64,000 bases of DNA from Sipunculus nudus (lineage: Eukaryota > Annelida > Sipuncula > Golfingiida > Sipunculidae): contig CM049317.1 of NCBI GenBank assembly GCA_026874595.1, positions 59,097,118 through 59,161,117 on the forward strand, in the 5' to 3' direction. Numbering within the stretch: the first letter of the stretch is position 1; each line of letters starts with the position of its first letter. Made by a program: the position numbers and the translations under genes. The notes beneath the pieces were generated by a model, which saw only the letters and a list, made by a program, of their open reading frames with translations, made no database searches and was not told the DNA's origin. Below are positions 1 through 12,149 of the stretch, piece by piece.

Positions 1-416
1 ATACTGGCCTTGCTTAGAAGGCTTGCGAAGTGGCAGAGCTTTTGACGTAGTGTGTCACAGGTAACGGGTTCACATATTCCAGCAGACCAAAACTATAAAC
101 CCATCACAACAGATCTTAAAACATAAACTAACAAGCCCTACAGGCCTAATGCGAACCTGTGCAAAGTTTGGAAGTATGAATGGAGGTTTATTTTTTAAAT
201 TTAATATTGATCCTCTTAAGTCCTGCATATCTATCTTAGTCATTATGATTTCAGCAAAATGGAGGTTTCGGACCTGAAGTTTCAGACTAGGACATTTTAA
301 AACTAGAACATGGGTAGTCAACTTTATGTATCAGAAGAAATCAGAGTGGGACGGGTGAAGTGAGGCATGGATTAAGTGGAAAGGGGAATATCGTGAGGTG
401 TGTTGCATAATAGCAT
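1..416. other. Intergenic sequence, no gene seen
   Basis: I see no coding potential beyond short chance ORFs. The tandem repeat that follows begins at about 417. Confidence 0.5.
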
Positions 417-1165
417 GGATGTCTGCAGCGTAAACGTGAATGTAGGTGGTGCCACCTGTCATAAAATCGAGAAAATTGTCCAGGATGTATAAACCTGCAA
501 AATTTCAGGTGGATAAGTCAAACCACTGCTGAGAAAGGAGTGATTTTATCCCAAGGCAGATGAACAGATGGATGCTGTGCATAAATGGTTGCAGGTGGCG
601 CTACCAGTTTTGCCTATGATGAAGAGCTATATGTGAGATCTATACACAAGCAAAATTTTGGCCCAATCGGTCAAAAGGTTCCGAGATATGAGCTTGGATG
701 TCTGCAGAGTAAACCTGAATATAGGTGGCGCCACCAGTCATAAAATCTAGAAAGCTGTCCAGGGTGTATAAACCTGCAAGTTTCCGGTGGAAAAGTCAAA
801 CCACTTCTGAGATATGAGTGATTTTATCCCAAGGCAAATGAAAAGAAGGACGCTGTGCATCATTGGTTGCAGGTGGCGCCACCAGTTTTGCCTATGATTA
901 AGAGCTATGTGAGATCCATACACATGCAAAATTTCAGCCCAATCGTTCAAATGGTGCCTGAGATATGAGCTTTGATGTCTGCAGAGTAAACCTGAATGTA
1001 GGTGCGCCACCTGTCATAAAATCAAGAAAGCTGTCCAGGATGTATAAACCTGCAAAATTTCAAAAATGGTTGCAGATGGCGCCACCATTTTAAGTGTATG
1101 TTATAAAGCTATCAAAGGGCTACATTTGTGTTAAATTTTTAGCCTGATCGGTCAAACGGTTCCCG
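417..1165. repeat. Tandem repeat, ~280-bp unit, about 2.6 copies
   Basis: The phrase GATGTCTGCAG followed by GTAAAC recurs at about 418, 699 and 977, spaced 279-281 bases. Each unit carries the near-palindrome GGTGGCGCCACC, a second half-site about 160 bases later, and the phrase CCCAATCGGTCAAA. Copies differ by scattered substitutions and small deletions, so the array is old. Function is unknown. Confidence 0.85.
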
Positions 1166-2215
1166 AGATATGTGGGTTTATGTGTGGAAACAGACGCACA
1201 AATAAACACTGGGCAGCAAGGAAAGGTCAGAGGTCAACCAAAAATGAGGGCACAGCAGTTCACATGTGACCTGATGATAAACCCCATTCGCTTAAAATGC
1301 AAACTAAGTTTTTTCTGAAAGATATAGTTCCAATAATCTGGGAATTCTGCATCTATACATTGTGTCTAGACGTCTAGACGCTTTGTCTAGACGTCTAGAC
1401 ACATTGTCTAGACACCCACCAGAGCCAGGTCAGTTGCCATGGTGATGTCTGGACCCCACCTGTTTGTACTGAGTGACCCCTTGACTTGGCTGCTGAAACT
1501 CAGCATGGGGTCAAATCTGTTTTCAAACACAGAAAGCCTTTTTCAATTGGCTACAATGCTTTTTTAAAGCTGTATTTACCCAATCTATTCTTATAAAAAT
1601 GGCAGAACCCTACCATAGAATAATTCTTGTAAAGTTTAAACCAATCAGCTGAACAGTTTCATCATAAATCAGGGTATAAGCTGGAAGAGTTTAAAATTAC
1701 ATTTTTGCTAGTAAAAAACACATCAATGTAGGTGGCACCACCAATACCTTAATTTCAGATATGACATATGTGACAAACATTGGTATAAAATTTGGTGATG
1801 ATAGCTCCAGCCGTTTCTGAGATTTTAATTTTAGTCTGCTTTTTGGACAGATGACTAAGTTCAGCCTCCTGTAACTCGGCCAAAAATCTCCAAACTGGAA
1901 CCATTCGAACAAACATGAGAGAGATTGTTTCAGAGATCATTTCTGTGAAATATTGGACAATTGGCTGGTCAGTTTCGGAGAAGAAGATTTTTAAAGCTTT
2001 TTTAGCTTTTTCCCTATAAAATCTAAGAAAATGCAGTTAGAAAAAAAAATCCGATAGAGTTTTTCAGATGACTGATTATTTGCAAAAAAATTGGTGATTC
2101 TAGCTTCTGTCGTTTTTGAGATAGCTATGGTTAACGTACAGACGACGCACGACGCAAGACGGACGACGCCGCACCATCGCATAAGCTCACAGGTTCGCTA
2201 AAAACGAGTAATAAT
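1166..2215. repeat. Interspersed repeat mosaic
   Basis: The stretch continues with phrases related to the upstream tandem repeat, such as AGGTGGCACCACC near 1730 and 'cggtcaaacggttcccgaga' near 1150. It ends near 2210 with a GACGACGC-rich segment and 'cgcataagctcac', a style I associate with molluscan dispersed elements. Frames are broken and no gene is recognised. Confidence 0.4.
1363..1414. repeat. Clustered GTCTAGAC palindromes
   Basis: The 8-bp palindrome GTCTAGAC occurs five times in about 50 bases, with spacers such as GCTTT and ACATT. It may be simple palindromic repeat growth. No factor or function is assigned. Confidence 0.8.
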
Positions 2216-2380
2216 ATATTTTGGGGTGTCTATGGGTCTCAGTTTTACTTATTTATAAACTAATAAGGCCTTAGTCATATTGTATACCTCTATAACATGT
2301 CGAATCGTTATAAGATAGAAAAATCCTTTCTTACACCGACGCGCATCATATGCACTTACGTTGAGATTACCTTATAAAAT

Positions 2381-2431
<51 letters not shown>

Positions 2432-3035
2432 AGCACATGTTACTTCTAAGTGACAACGCACCACGCACCTTGCAAGGCACATTAACCGTAAATCCGTGAA
2501 AAGTAAACAGTTATGGCCACATATTGTGACAAATAGACTGACTAGAGCCCCGTTATTTATCAAACAATCACTCTACTGTGACGTGCAACGACCATATATT
2601 TACACATGTAAACAGATACAGTTGTGACTTATTCCTTCTTCTGGCACAAGCATGTCGATGCCTCAGTGACTTGAACTTGAGTTAATGTGACGTAAATGAT
2701 GTAATATATACAATTACCAGAGCACTTGATACATACATCTCACTTCGACTATTAATAAATTAAGGAGACTCCTTCGCTCTGTAGCAATTCAGTGATGATA
2801 TATGCCACACTTAAATACTTAATTATCTCAATGTACTAGTGGTCGCTATCACTATTAGTATCACTATCAGATATACCTATCGAGCGGTCTTGTGTACATT
2901 GAACCATGCATACAAACGATACCTCCGAACATTAAACCCATCAGTGACAACAAGTATCTCGCTCATGAAACTACTCGTAAATGAACGAATTGCAAAGTGA
3001 CCAAATCCTGAAATCGGATCCTGACAACAAGTGAC
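2216..3035. other. Region upstream of the SMPDL3-like gene
   Basis: About 0.8 kb without a gene. It contains a (GA)n tract at 2382-2429 and AT-rich sequence with direct runs such as ATCACTATTAGTATCACTATC near 2848. The promoter of the downstream gene probably lies here, but I cannot place a TATA box or transcription start with confidence. Confidence 0.4.
2382..2429. repeat. (GA)n microsatellite
   Basis: Uninterrupted GA dinucleotide run of about 24 units. Confidence 0.95.
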
Positions 3036-4436
3036 ATGGCGGCTAGCTTCAAGGTGAGCTTTCTCCTCTTTGCGGCCATGTTGCCTTTGTGCTCAACATC
3101 AGGGGACATTGGCTATTTTTGGCATGTTACCGATTTTCATTGGGATCCGACTTACTCCCGTAGGAGTCCTGCGTTATCTTGTGGCCCTAAAGCTACAGAG
3201 GGTCGGGATTACGGTAAATTCGGAGACTACCTCTGCGACCCCCCTTGGCAGCTAATCAACTCGTCCGTACACGGCATGAGACATATTAAACCGGATCCGG
3301 ATTTCTTAATATGGACGGGAGATGATACTCCACACATATGGAACAATACCATTCTAAACAAAGAAGCGGTGGTATCTATTGTTCAGAATCAAACCGCGTT
3401 ACTGCAGGATGTGTTTCATGACCGTTTGGTGTTCTCCGCTATTGGAAACCATGATTGGTCTCCGAAGAACCAACTTCCACCTCACCCAGCTCCTGTTTAC
3501 GATATATTCGCTGATATGTGGAAAAAATGGTTTGATAACCAGTCCTACCCCGAGGAGACTTTCCGGAAAGGTGGGTATTACACCATGCGAGCCCCCGGAA
3601 GTGATCTACAAGTGATTGTGCTGAACACCAATCTTTATTACACCAGCAATCGGTTGACGCCCGATATGCCTGATCCAGCCAATCAGCTTCAATGGCTGGA
3701 TGATCTGCTGACGTCAACAGCTCAGGAAGGAGGAAAGGCTATCCTAGTCGCACATGTGCCCCCAGGTATGTTTGAAAAGCACCGCAGCAAATATTGGTTT
3801 TACCCGTATTACAATGACGTATTTTTAAACCTTCTTAGGAAGCATTCAAAGACAATCGGAAGCACACACTTGGCACATCATCATACTGATTCTTTCCGCA
3901 TCGTCTACGAAACCGATGGATCTCCAGTTTCTTCGATGCTCCTTGGCCCCGCTGTTTCTCCGTGGGAAACCACGCTACCTGGGGTTATAGGTGGCGCTGC
4001 TAACAACCCCAGTATCCGCTTAATAAAGTACAACCGCACTACAGGTGCCGTGTTGGATGTGCATCAGTACTACATGAAATTGGAAGAAGCCAATCGAAAC
4101 CAACAAGCACATTGGGAACTTCAGTATAACGCTAGCCATTACGGACTACTCGACATGGGGACCCAAAGCCTTCATAGTTTGGCACAAAGGTTTTTGACCG
4201 AACCCGACACCTTTAGGCGATATCTGGTGTATAACGGTGTCAGTTACAACCCGAACGAACGGTGTGATAACACGTGTAAAGCTATTCATTATTGCGCAAT
4301 CACGCAGTGCTTTTATTCCGAGTACGAAGCGTGTGTCACAAGAATGACAGCGCCCCCTAGCAAAGCGACCTTCACCTTGGGAAGTGTGACCGCCATTTTG
4401 GTTCACACACTTCTCGCTTTGCTTGTTTCAAAATAG
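3036..4436 (+). CDS. SMPDL3: Acid sphingomyelinase-like phosphodiesterase, SMPDL3 type, single coding exon
   Basis: A 466-residue ORF matches the SMPDL3A/SMPDL3B family of secreted or membrane-attached calcineurin-like metallophosphoesterases, which cleave phosphodiester or nucleotide substrates outside the cell or in the endolysosome. Residues 1-22 form a signal peptide. Metal-site motifs appear in order: DFHWD (33-37), WTGDDTPH (93-100), GNHD (137-140), VAHVPPG (238-244) and HHHTDSF (281-287). The usual Gly of GHHH is Ala here. After it comes the family C-terminal block with LPGV and a Cys-rich C-terminal region (CDNTC, YC, QC, EAC). Residues ~447-464 are hydrophobic, which fits a GPI signal or membrane anchor as in SMPDL3B. 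Several NxS/T sites support secretion. Vertebrate family genes have many introns, so an unbroken frame here suggests a retrogene or intron loss. The family call is firm; the A/B subtype is not. Confidence 0.93.
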   Translation: MAASFKVSFLLFAAMLPLCSTSGDIGYFWHVTDFHWDPTYSRRSPALSCGPKATEGRDYGKFGDYLCDPPWQLINSSVHGMRHIKPDPDFLIWTGDDTPHIWNNTILNKEAVVSIVQNQTALLQDVFHDRLVFSAIGNHDWSPKNQLPPHPAPVYDIFADMWKKWFDNQSYPEETFRKGGYYTMRAPGSDLQVIVLNTNLYYTSNRLTPDMPDPANQLQWLDDLLTSTAQEGGKAILVAHVPPGMFEKHRSKYWFYPYYNDVFLNLLRKHSKTIGSTHLAHHHTDSFRIVYETDGSPVSSMLLGPAVSPWETTLPGVIGGAANNPSIRLIKYNRTTGAVLDVHQYYMKLEEANRNQQAHWELQYNASHYGLLDMGTQSLHSLAQRFLTEPDTFRRYLVYNGVSYNPNERCDNTCKAIHYCAITQCFYSEYEACVTRMTAPPSKATFTLGSVTAILVHTLLALLVSK

Positions 4437-6295
4437 TCTGATATTATAATTTAATTAGAGCACCATATTCTATAGACTGTATGTAATCTGCATGTACTGT
4501 GTTAAAAATTCCCAGAAAGTGTGCTGTATGTTCGTAAAATATGTAAACCTGGACGATATATCAATGAAAATCTCTCATTTGAAATGTAAAATCATATATG
4601 TTTTAATCATAAATGTAAGTTACTTAGGTTATACGCTTATATGACAAAAAAAAGCTTCAAATTATGTAATTGTATTTGACAGCTTGTGTTACGAACAAGA
4701 CTTGCTTTCGTTTGCAATTTACCTATTATATGGAGGCGAACGAGGCTTCATTCGAACCCTAAATATATGTATATAAGTATAATTTATAATATGGATAGTT
4801 CGAATAAAAAAAGACAAACTTTAGCAAACAAATGTGTTAACTATCCACTATCACCCTTCACTAAAATAGTCTTCACTGGCGAAAATCACTAAAGTTCTAT
4901 TTTAGAGAGGTAAAAACGCTGAAATACAGGAATATTTAAAAGTTGCTGAAAAATAAATTATAAGCCCATCCGAATATTCAGTCTTTTCAGTAATCCTTTG
5001 ACTATCAATAGGTATTGATAGAAATCTTGGAGATATCTGTTCACCATGCAATTCTTATTGCTGAAAGCTAAGCTGAAGATGGGAAGACTGTCCGGGCTGA
5101 ACTATTGACACGGCCGAAACTGGTTACGCTCACGAGGCAGCGGAAATCTTGCGCTTCTAAAGAAGCTACTGATTTTCACGCTGCCAGCTTTGACCGTTCA
5201 TGATATATTTAGACACCAGATGGCGGTTCGTTGTCCGCTGAAAACACGTGCGTATGATGTGACAAGCAGCAAACCAGATGCCAATAAACAAACACTCGAC
5301 AGGCATCCTGGCTCCGCCCATAGCTGCGCTTCAAGCGCCGCTTGATGAGGGTTAACGGTCAAATTTTAATTGCTCCCTCTATTCTCGCATCATCGACCGA
5401 TTCGATTATGACATTATGACTGTGTTAGCGTAGCCATGTATCTGTTATCTGCAGAACTGAAACCAGCCAGCGAGGTTTGCACGCAGCCTTTGTTGTTACG
5501 TTTCGTTTGAATTACAACTCACCGGCCCGGCATCCTATGTGCCTAAGGCCCTAAAGCAAACCCAGTCTTGGGCTATTCTCTTTGAGCCTGTGGCCTGTTC
5601 AGACGGTTACCGGGATGATGAGCTGCCACTCAAAACGAAATGAACATGATTGGCTCCGTGTATTCCTTGCTTGGCCGTGTCTTCCAGCACAAGGTCTCAT
5701 CTGATTGGACAAAAATACAGTGCTCCCCTCTGGTGTAGCAATTCAGGATACGAGGTCATAACAAACAGCGCTTACAATATAGGAAAAAGGCCTATAGTTA
5801 CAGCGCTGTGTAAAAAGCGTAAAACTGGTCAACAACATCAAAATGGATAGTCATGGGTTTCTTAAGACTAATTTGGTCCGTTTTATGGAGTAAATTTAAA
5901 AATGATTGGGGAAAGATGTCCTGAGCTATGATTCTGTAGATGCCACTTCAAGCCAAGCACAAAAGTGTCCAATGCATTAACGAGAAGACGAGAGGCCGGA
6001 GAGGTACTCCAGCCACCAGTATGTAGACAGTTTCACTTTTCAGTGCGATTTTCCATTTACCTTACAACGAATTATTTGAGAGCAAAACTTATTCATAACA
6101 ATGTAATACAAAGACCCATTCTCTTTGTTTATGTTAGAGATATACTACTAAGGCAACAAATTTTATGCTATTTTGACATAGAGATGACGTTTAAATATTA
6201 CATTGTATATTTATACTGCTCATATGAAGTTTTTTTTTTGCATATCTTGCCAGCTATTCGCCTACCTTTTCTGTACAATTTGTGATTAAATAAAA
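4437..6295. other. Intergenic, downstream of the SMPDL3-like gene
   Basis: The start probably contains the 3' UTR. Candidate AATAAA signals on the plus strand lie near 4804 and 4951, but the cleavage site cannot be fixed. Short ORFs such as 5965-6285 are low-complexity or unrecognised. No gene supported. Confidence 0.4.
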
Positions 6296-6960
6296 GACAG
6301 TAGGTAATTCATTTTGGGGAAATTTATATAACACCTCTTTGATGGAGTCTGGGTTTGTTTATCAGCACGCTTTTAGTAAACAAAGAAATGTTGACAAAAT
6401 GAAACACCATGTAACCTAAGGTGGTTGGGTGTATATAGGCGTACGTTTAAGGATGACTATTCCAAAAAAAGCCTTAAAGGGGGACAATCACCTATCTGAC
6501 CTTTATAAACTAAAGGTAACCCATTGAAGTTTTTATAAAAAATATGCCAATAAGCGTTGTATCACCGCATTCAGGCTGCTTGTTTTGTTTATATCAACGT
6601 GTTTATAATATGTGGCGGCCAGCAAAAATAATCCTAACAAATTTAACAAGGGCATCTTGCAGCAAGTCAGGTCAGCTGGAGTTTTGCGAATGGCGTTTTG
6701 CATTAAGTGACATTTCTACCTCCGCATATATGCAACCTACCATCTAAGCTTACATGTTTTGACCGTTTGAAAGATTTGTTTTGTTTACAAACATATTGTT
6801 GATAAACAAATTCATACATCCTTCAAGAAGGCCATATATATGATTTTTACACAACCAAAATTACTCTTTGGTCATTCATATATAAACAGAGGAAGGCAGA
6901 AATCACATACATTTTTTTTTTTTTCAAAAGGTATGTGAATGGGCATCTTTAAGTTCATAT
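6296..6960. mobile_element. Foldback/MITE-like repeat, copy 1
   Basis: The left part (about 6330-6440) and right part (about 6720-6950) are partly inverted copies of each other, for example 'tttgtttatcagcac' against the complement of 'aaacaaattcatacatcc'. A related element lies at 30125-30815, sharing the phrases CCTAAGGTGG, GGTTGCATATATGC (either strand) and GCCCATTCAC. No protein is encoded, so this is probably a non-autonomous DNA element. Confidence 0.6.
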
Positions 6961-7481
6961 ATATCCAATGATGAAACAAGTACCCAGTATAAATGGTGGG
7001 TTATACAGTTATATACTTGACCTAGCTTATATCACTGAACGACTGTTGATTTGAGAAAAGTTTATACAGCTGTATGAATACATATGTTAAATAAAAAGTA
7101 TAATTCAAGTGCACCTGTATTGATGGTGTCCCGGGTATTGACACTTTAATGTACAAAGACTTCAAACCCTGCCTCCGTGCAATCAAGCTTACAATCATAG
7201 CGCCAGTGTAAGACAGGCCAAGGGCTCTGAAAGCTAGGTTCAGTCAAATCGTGTGAAGTTTACAATCAATCAGGTCGACTGGTACTCGCGTATACCATAG
7301 AAACAACAACTCTGGGAGGAGAGCTAGCGTGTCTGTGTGATATGGTAAAAGCCTTCAGCAAGGCGCGTTTAGATAGACCAGCTATCTACATGGCGGCAGT
7401 GTACTATAGTGATGGGCAATGAATGTAATATAATGCATTCCTGGTTCGCTATGAATATAATAATAATAATAATAATAATAA

Positions 7482-7517
<36 letters not shown>

Positions 7518-7519
7518 TA

Positions 7520-7570
<51 letters not shown>

Positions 7571-8685
7571 TAACCATGTATCTGCATGTGTGACAAGACA
7601 ACATTTACCAAATTATATGTAGGCACTATACTACATTTATTATTACTATATTATTATTCTGTATAACACACCATGTATATATAGTATTTTAGCAACATGA
7701 CAGTTATGTTTAAAGTGACAAGTTTATGATCACTTATCTACTAACGTTTATATCCTTCAATATGGATAAGAATAAAGATATGGATAGAGCTACAGCACAC
7801 ACGGATATGGCCAATGCGCAAGTTTGTGCAAGGTGGACAGAGATACAGACACGGTGTAATTCTGCGGTAAGGCCACACACAAAAATATTGTTTTAAGGAC
7901 TCTAGGAATAAAAAGGAAAATGATGTGAGAGCGGATGATTTTTTTTTTCTTACTTTTTTTACCAGTCGAGAGACATTAAATAATATTGTGCAAGCTTGCT
8001 TAGAAAATACAAAAATTTGCTCCAGTTCCGAAAATGGTGTATATGCTATACCAAAAATAATCCATACCTTTAAGAATTCTTTTATTCCATTGTTCCATAG
8101 TATAAAAAGTAACATTGATAAGGATCCGGCCTTCCTTTGTAGACAAAAAAAAATTTGGTCCACGGAAAACTGGAGCGGCACATCCGTACAACATATTTTT
8201 TTCGTGTGTGCGGTCTAACCGGCTTTGCTAACACGTGGTTATAGAAGATCCGGATATTGATACGGCAATATCGTAGAAAAGACGTTTTAATTCATGTTGA
8301 CCTTTTACCCTTAGCATAAATACACCATGGGATGGGGAGTCACGTCTGGAATCAACCATTTCAAACAAAGGCGAAATAATCGCATCTACACAACAATTAC
8401 ATTGTACAGGTCTGTTTCTGTTTCAATACCCGGGTATTCTATAGTCGGTTCCACCAACTTATGTGAATCTCTTTTAAGAGAAAATTTTCTTGAAAGTTTA
8501 TATTTTTCAATATTGTCCTAGAAAGCTACAAATGAATTTTATGGCCTACTATATGCCAATAAAGAATTTAAAATGAATCTTCAGTCATGTTTCACTACTG
8601 TTTGGACTCTTTCCATTGACAGATTAGATTATCCCTTCATCTTTGTTTAAGATAGTCACGTATCTTCTAGTATATTTACATCGCA
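6961..8685. other. Intergenic, microsatellites only
   Basis: Contains (AAT)n and (TA)n tracts near 7456-7568. ORFs at 7741-8218 on both strands are Phe/Lys-rich and match no family I recognise. No gene supported. Confidence 0.4.
7456..7568. repeat. (AAT)n plus (TA)n compound microsatellite
   Basis: About 60 bases of AAT repeats with one AAG interruption, followed by about 44 bases of TA repeats. Confidence 0.95.
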
Positions 8686-8689
8686 TCAT

Positions 8690-8875
8690 CCAATCGGCAG
8701 CAGTCAACTGAAGGTGGGTTTGCATGTTACCAATGACCTTGACTGCCATAAGAGGTGTCGACATGTTGAAAAATGTAGACTGATTTCTCACATTGTTAAA
8801 AAAAAGTCTGTTTCTTAAATAATAAGCGAGGAATTTATTTTCCTTTTTTTAAATTAAGCCTATTTAATAATTTTA
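8690..8875. repeat. Dispersed repeat family, copy 1
   Basis: Shares a diverged block with 26455-26645: ACCAATGACCTTGA, CCATAAG, TGTTG-AAAATGTA, CTGATTTCTCA and a T-rich tail with 'aaattaagcc'. A weaker third copy lies near 9270-9350. Confidence 0.7.
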
Positions 8876-10295
8876 ACGTAATAAATAAATATTTTCAAAT
8901 TAGGTGAACATGCATGAGGTGAAAGAACAGACAATATAATTGAATTATATTCCTACCCATTCCTATCTTTTGTGTTCATAACATTCATACGTTAGTTCGC
9001 ATTATAGTCTGTTCTATCAGTACGTGTCCATTGAAATTTAGCGATTTTTTTCTCTTAATCTCAGATAATTTCACACTCTTTGACCATAAAGCTGATGAGG
9101 GACCAAAGACCTAAGATAAGATGTCAAACTCTGTAACAGAAAACAACATGTAGGCCTATATTTTGCAACCTACTGGTTTTCCGAAGTTACCTTGTTGTAC
9201 TCTATTAAGTGACATGGCGTCTGTCATTGAATTACAGCCTCACTTTGACATAATATTTAGTATATTTATGATCAGGAGCTTTTGTATGTTGTTATTTGAG
9301 CATGTGACCTTGGCCTTCATGCATGGGGTTGAGATGTTGTAAAATATAATCTTGATAGCTTCCTTGATATTGGTTGTATTAAATTCATGTATTTTGCAAG
9401 GTATGGTGTTGGTTTTATTCAAGATAATCATGGTCTATGCCTCATTCTCCTATTGCATCTTACTTTTTAGAACTGATCTGCCAGTTTATCAAAATACCCA
9501 ACTTTCAGTGGGAACTCCGTTGTGGAACACACTATACACAGCTGATATCAGGATTTCTATGAAATTACAATTAAGATGGACTAACACCAAGCGTCCATTG
9601 TTGTCTCAAGAACACATAGGCCCTATATAGTTCAAATCTCGAAAGCTTCCACGCGACCTTAAGACCCAATTTACCTTGCATGGCGTTAGGTCCAATATTA
9701 ACACGTAATTCTTGTAATATATGTAATGTAAGGACTTAACTGACACATATATACGGTATATATTGTGAAGGATCGCCTACCTTGCCAGAAAGAACATGTG
9801 TAACCCGCGGGCGTATATCCTCGTGTATGGCCGTGTTATGTTTAATGCATGCAGGCAGTATCGATGAGCTGTATCGCCAGCCAAGCCTCGCCCTATATAT
9901 ACCATAAACACTCCGTAAATACACCATAAACGTGCCATACCTTGGCTTGAGCCGACACGAGAAAGGCTAACGTTGGCGCTGTTATACCACGCGGTTTTAG
10001 TGCTGAATGTTTCAGTTGAACGGCTCCGGTCTGTTTGACAGGGCGTGTTTATATTGCCACGCTTGACGACACGTCTCTATTGCTCTCACGCTTTTCTTTA
10101 CAACATGGATGCCGATGAAGGGATCCTCTAACCGGGAGAGCATTGAACACTCAACATATATAAATTCCCAGATACACTGGTGCATTTATTATAGAACCGC
10201 TCTGAGACACAAACAAATTAGTTAAGGCGGATACAGGTCAGAAATATACAGGCATTTAACTAATAATATCCAACATGCAGTACATTTTTTTTTTA
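8876..10295. other. Intergenic, no gene seen
   Basis: AT-rich sequence with scattered short ORFs (for example 9352-9630) that resemble no family I know. A fragment of the 8690 repeat family lies at about 9270-9350. Confidence 0.4.
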
Positions 10296-10451
10296 TCAGG
10301 GGCGGATTTATAACCCCCCCCCCCCTTCGGCGTATAAAGCAATAGCCAATAAATGTATGCCGGACTTTTTACTGGGGTTGGGGAGATGTATTAACTGAGA
10401 TGAGGAATGATGGTCTTTTTTATTCTAAAAGTTAAAAGAAATTATAGATTT

Positions 10452-10830
10452 TCTGCTGGATACTGTCTCAATAAGATATGAACAAATATTTTTTTACATT
10501 TATTTTGTGGCGTGCTGTGCTCGTGCCAAGAAATTCATACATCGGTATGTTTATCTTGAAGACCTGGTCGGTGATGATGTTAACATTTGCTGACCGGAAT
10601 ATACGCGGGGCATTCAGATTTTTGATGATCTTTGACTTATTATTAATGTTAGACGTATAAAGAATATGTTGATGTGAGGAAGACATGAAAGATGATTTAA
10701 ATGTGTGTTTTAAGGCAAGCAAGCTGTTCCTGAAGAAAGAAACGAAAACAGGCATACCTCATTAGTAGCAGAAGCGGACCCAAGAGGAGTTCGGGGGCTC
10801 CGTACCCCCCTTCAGCCGCCGCAACCTTTT
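10452..10830 (+). repeat. Left arm of a long inverted repeat pair
   Basis: The reverse complement of this segment is found at about 14735-15068. Shared phrases include GACATGAAAGATGATT, CTGTTCCTG, TGTGCTCGTG, CATTTATTTTGTGGCG and AGCGGACCCAAG. The inner end carries CAGAAGCGGACCC and a GGGGG/CCCCC stem, resembling a hAT-type MITE terminus. Arms are diverged by substitutions and indels. Confidence 0.8.
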
Positions 10831-11536
10831 CCCATCGTTTCAGACCAATTTTTAAGGCTTGGACAATCAACCCCCCCCCCCCCCACACACCCACACACAC
10901 CCACCATGCCCTTACAGGACCTTAGGACCTTGTATTAGGTTTTGTTATTTATCCTCCTAGGTTAGCCCCATCCTTTTTCTTAAGCGAGAGTCACGTGTTT
11001 TACATTAACTGACCACGCACGTGGGTCAGAGACTGGGGAAAATGTCAGGTCAAACATGCTTAAATCCGTTACTGACAGCAGGAGTTATTCATATGAACAA
11101 TAGTCCTTAATTCCTGGAGGCGACCACACAGGCAATCCGGTCTTTGTCGAAGGCAGTTCGACGGTTTTCGGTGGTTATCTCCACACAATTCATTAAACGC
11201 GTAAAAATCTCTCAAAATGATGTGTACATCAATAATTATTTATTCTCATATCTGCGATGTCACTGCGGGAACAATAACCTTAAAAACCAGGTATGGCACA
11301 GTGTCATACGCAACGCGGTTTCAGAGAACATTGCGAAAAAAGTTGGTCCGAATTCCTTTTATAAGTATTAGAGTTTATAAGAAAAAAATATAAGCACTAA
11401 GTATCTGAAAGACGATTTGGTTTTTGCATCATGGTGTTTTAAAACTAGTCCAGATCACGCGTTATACAGTTATACAGGCTCACTTCTCAGGGCAGTTGCC
11501 CACCCAAATACCCTCCACTCTGCGTCAATATCTATA

Positions 11537-11589
<53 letters not shown>

Positions 11590-12149
11590 CATATGTCTAA
11601 CTATAGTCTGAGGATGTCCGCATGAGCGATGAATAAGTAATTTCGCTCCAGACTTAGCCGAACACATGTCACCTTGCCCACAAAACTCTGTAAACAGATC
11701 GATATATTCTCGCATACACTCTGTACTCGGGGTACTTTCGAGTTGCATCCCCGCAGCTCTATCGAACTCTGACTGGTTTTTTCTCCCGGTTTCGTGTACA
11801 GACTGAAGGCCGGGTGTCACAGGTAGGGCCCCCTATCGAAATTATGTGTTAAAAAGTGTTTGTCGTATCGTGTAAATCCCTTGTCTTTTATTAGGAGTGA
11901 TAGAATCATAGGTGTTCAAATCGATTCCATCAATCATCAACAGCCATTATTCTTATATAATTTACTTATTTCTCTTTACCCCTCCCTGCAATGTTATGTA
12001 AAAGGAATTATGTGTATAAGATGGTAAAAATTATTTCCACCCATCTAATATATCAAATGAATATGCGTCTTATTATGAGAAACCGTATTCTGATGCCGAT
12101 TCACGTTCCTTCAGTGCTGATCAAAAACTGACCAAATATTACACAGAAC
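10831..12149. other. Intergenic, no firm gene
   Basis: Contains poly-C/CA tracts near 10870-10905 and (TA)n at 11538-11589. A minus-strand open frame at about 11600-11815 looks somewhat protein-like (contains TECMREYIDLFTEFCGQ) with a possible upstream splice acceptor. It lacks a recognisable domain and a partner exon, so I do not call it a gene. Confidence 0.35.
11538..11589. repeat. (TA)n microsatellite
   Basis: TA dinucleotide run with one frame slip near 11580. Confidence 0.95.

Noticed and set aside
7369-7626. Open frames made of Ile-Tyr, Ile or Tyr strings (also at 11417, 13700, 16518, 24538, 27546, 39399, 41519, 50321, 50469, 53286, 62582)
   Set aside because: They are translations of (TA)n, (AAT)n or (ATA)n microsatellites, not proteins.
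7741-8218. Overlapping ORFs on both strands
   Set aside because: Compositionally biased, with no recognisable family on either strand.
11470-11820. Minus-strand frame with a plausible-looking non-repetitive N-terminal half
   Set aside because: No domain, no matching exon and the C-terminal half is (TA)n translation. A possible exon but unsupported.
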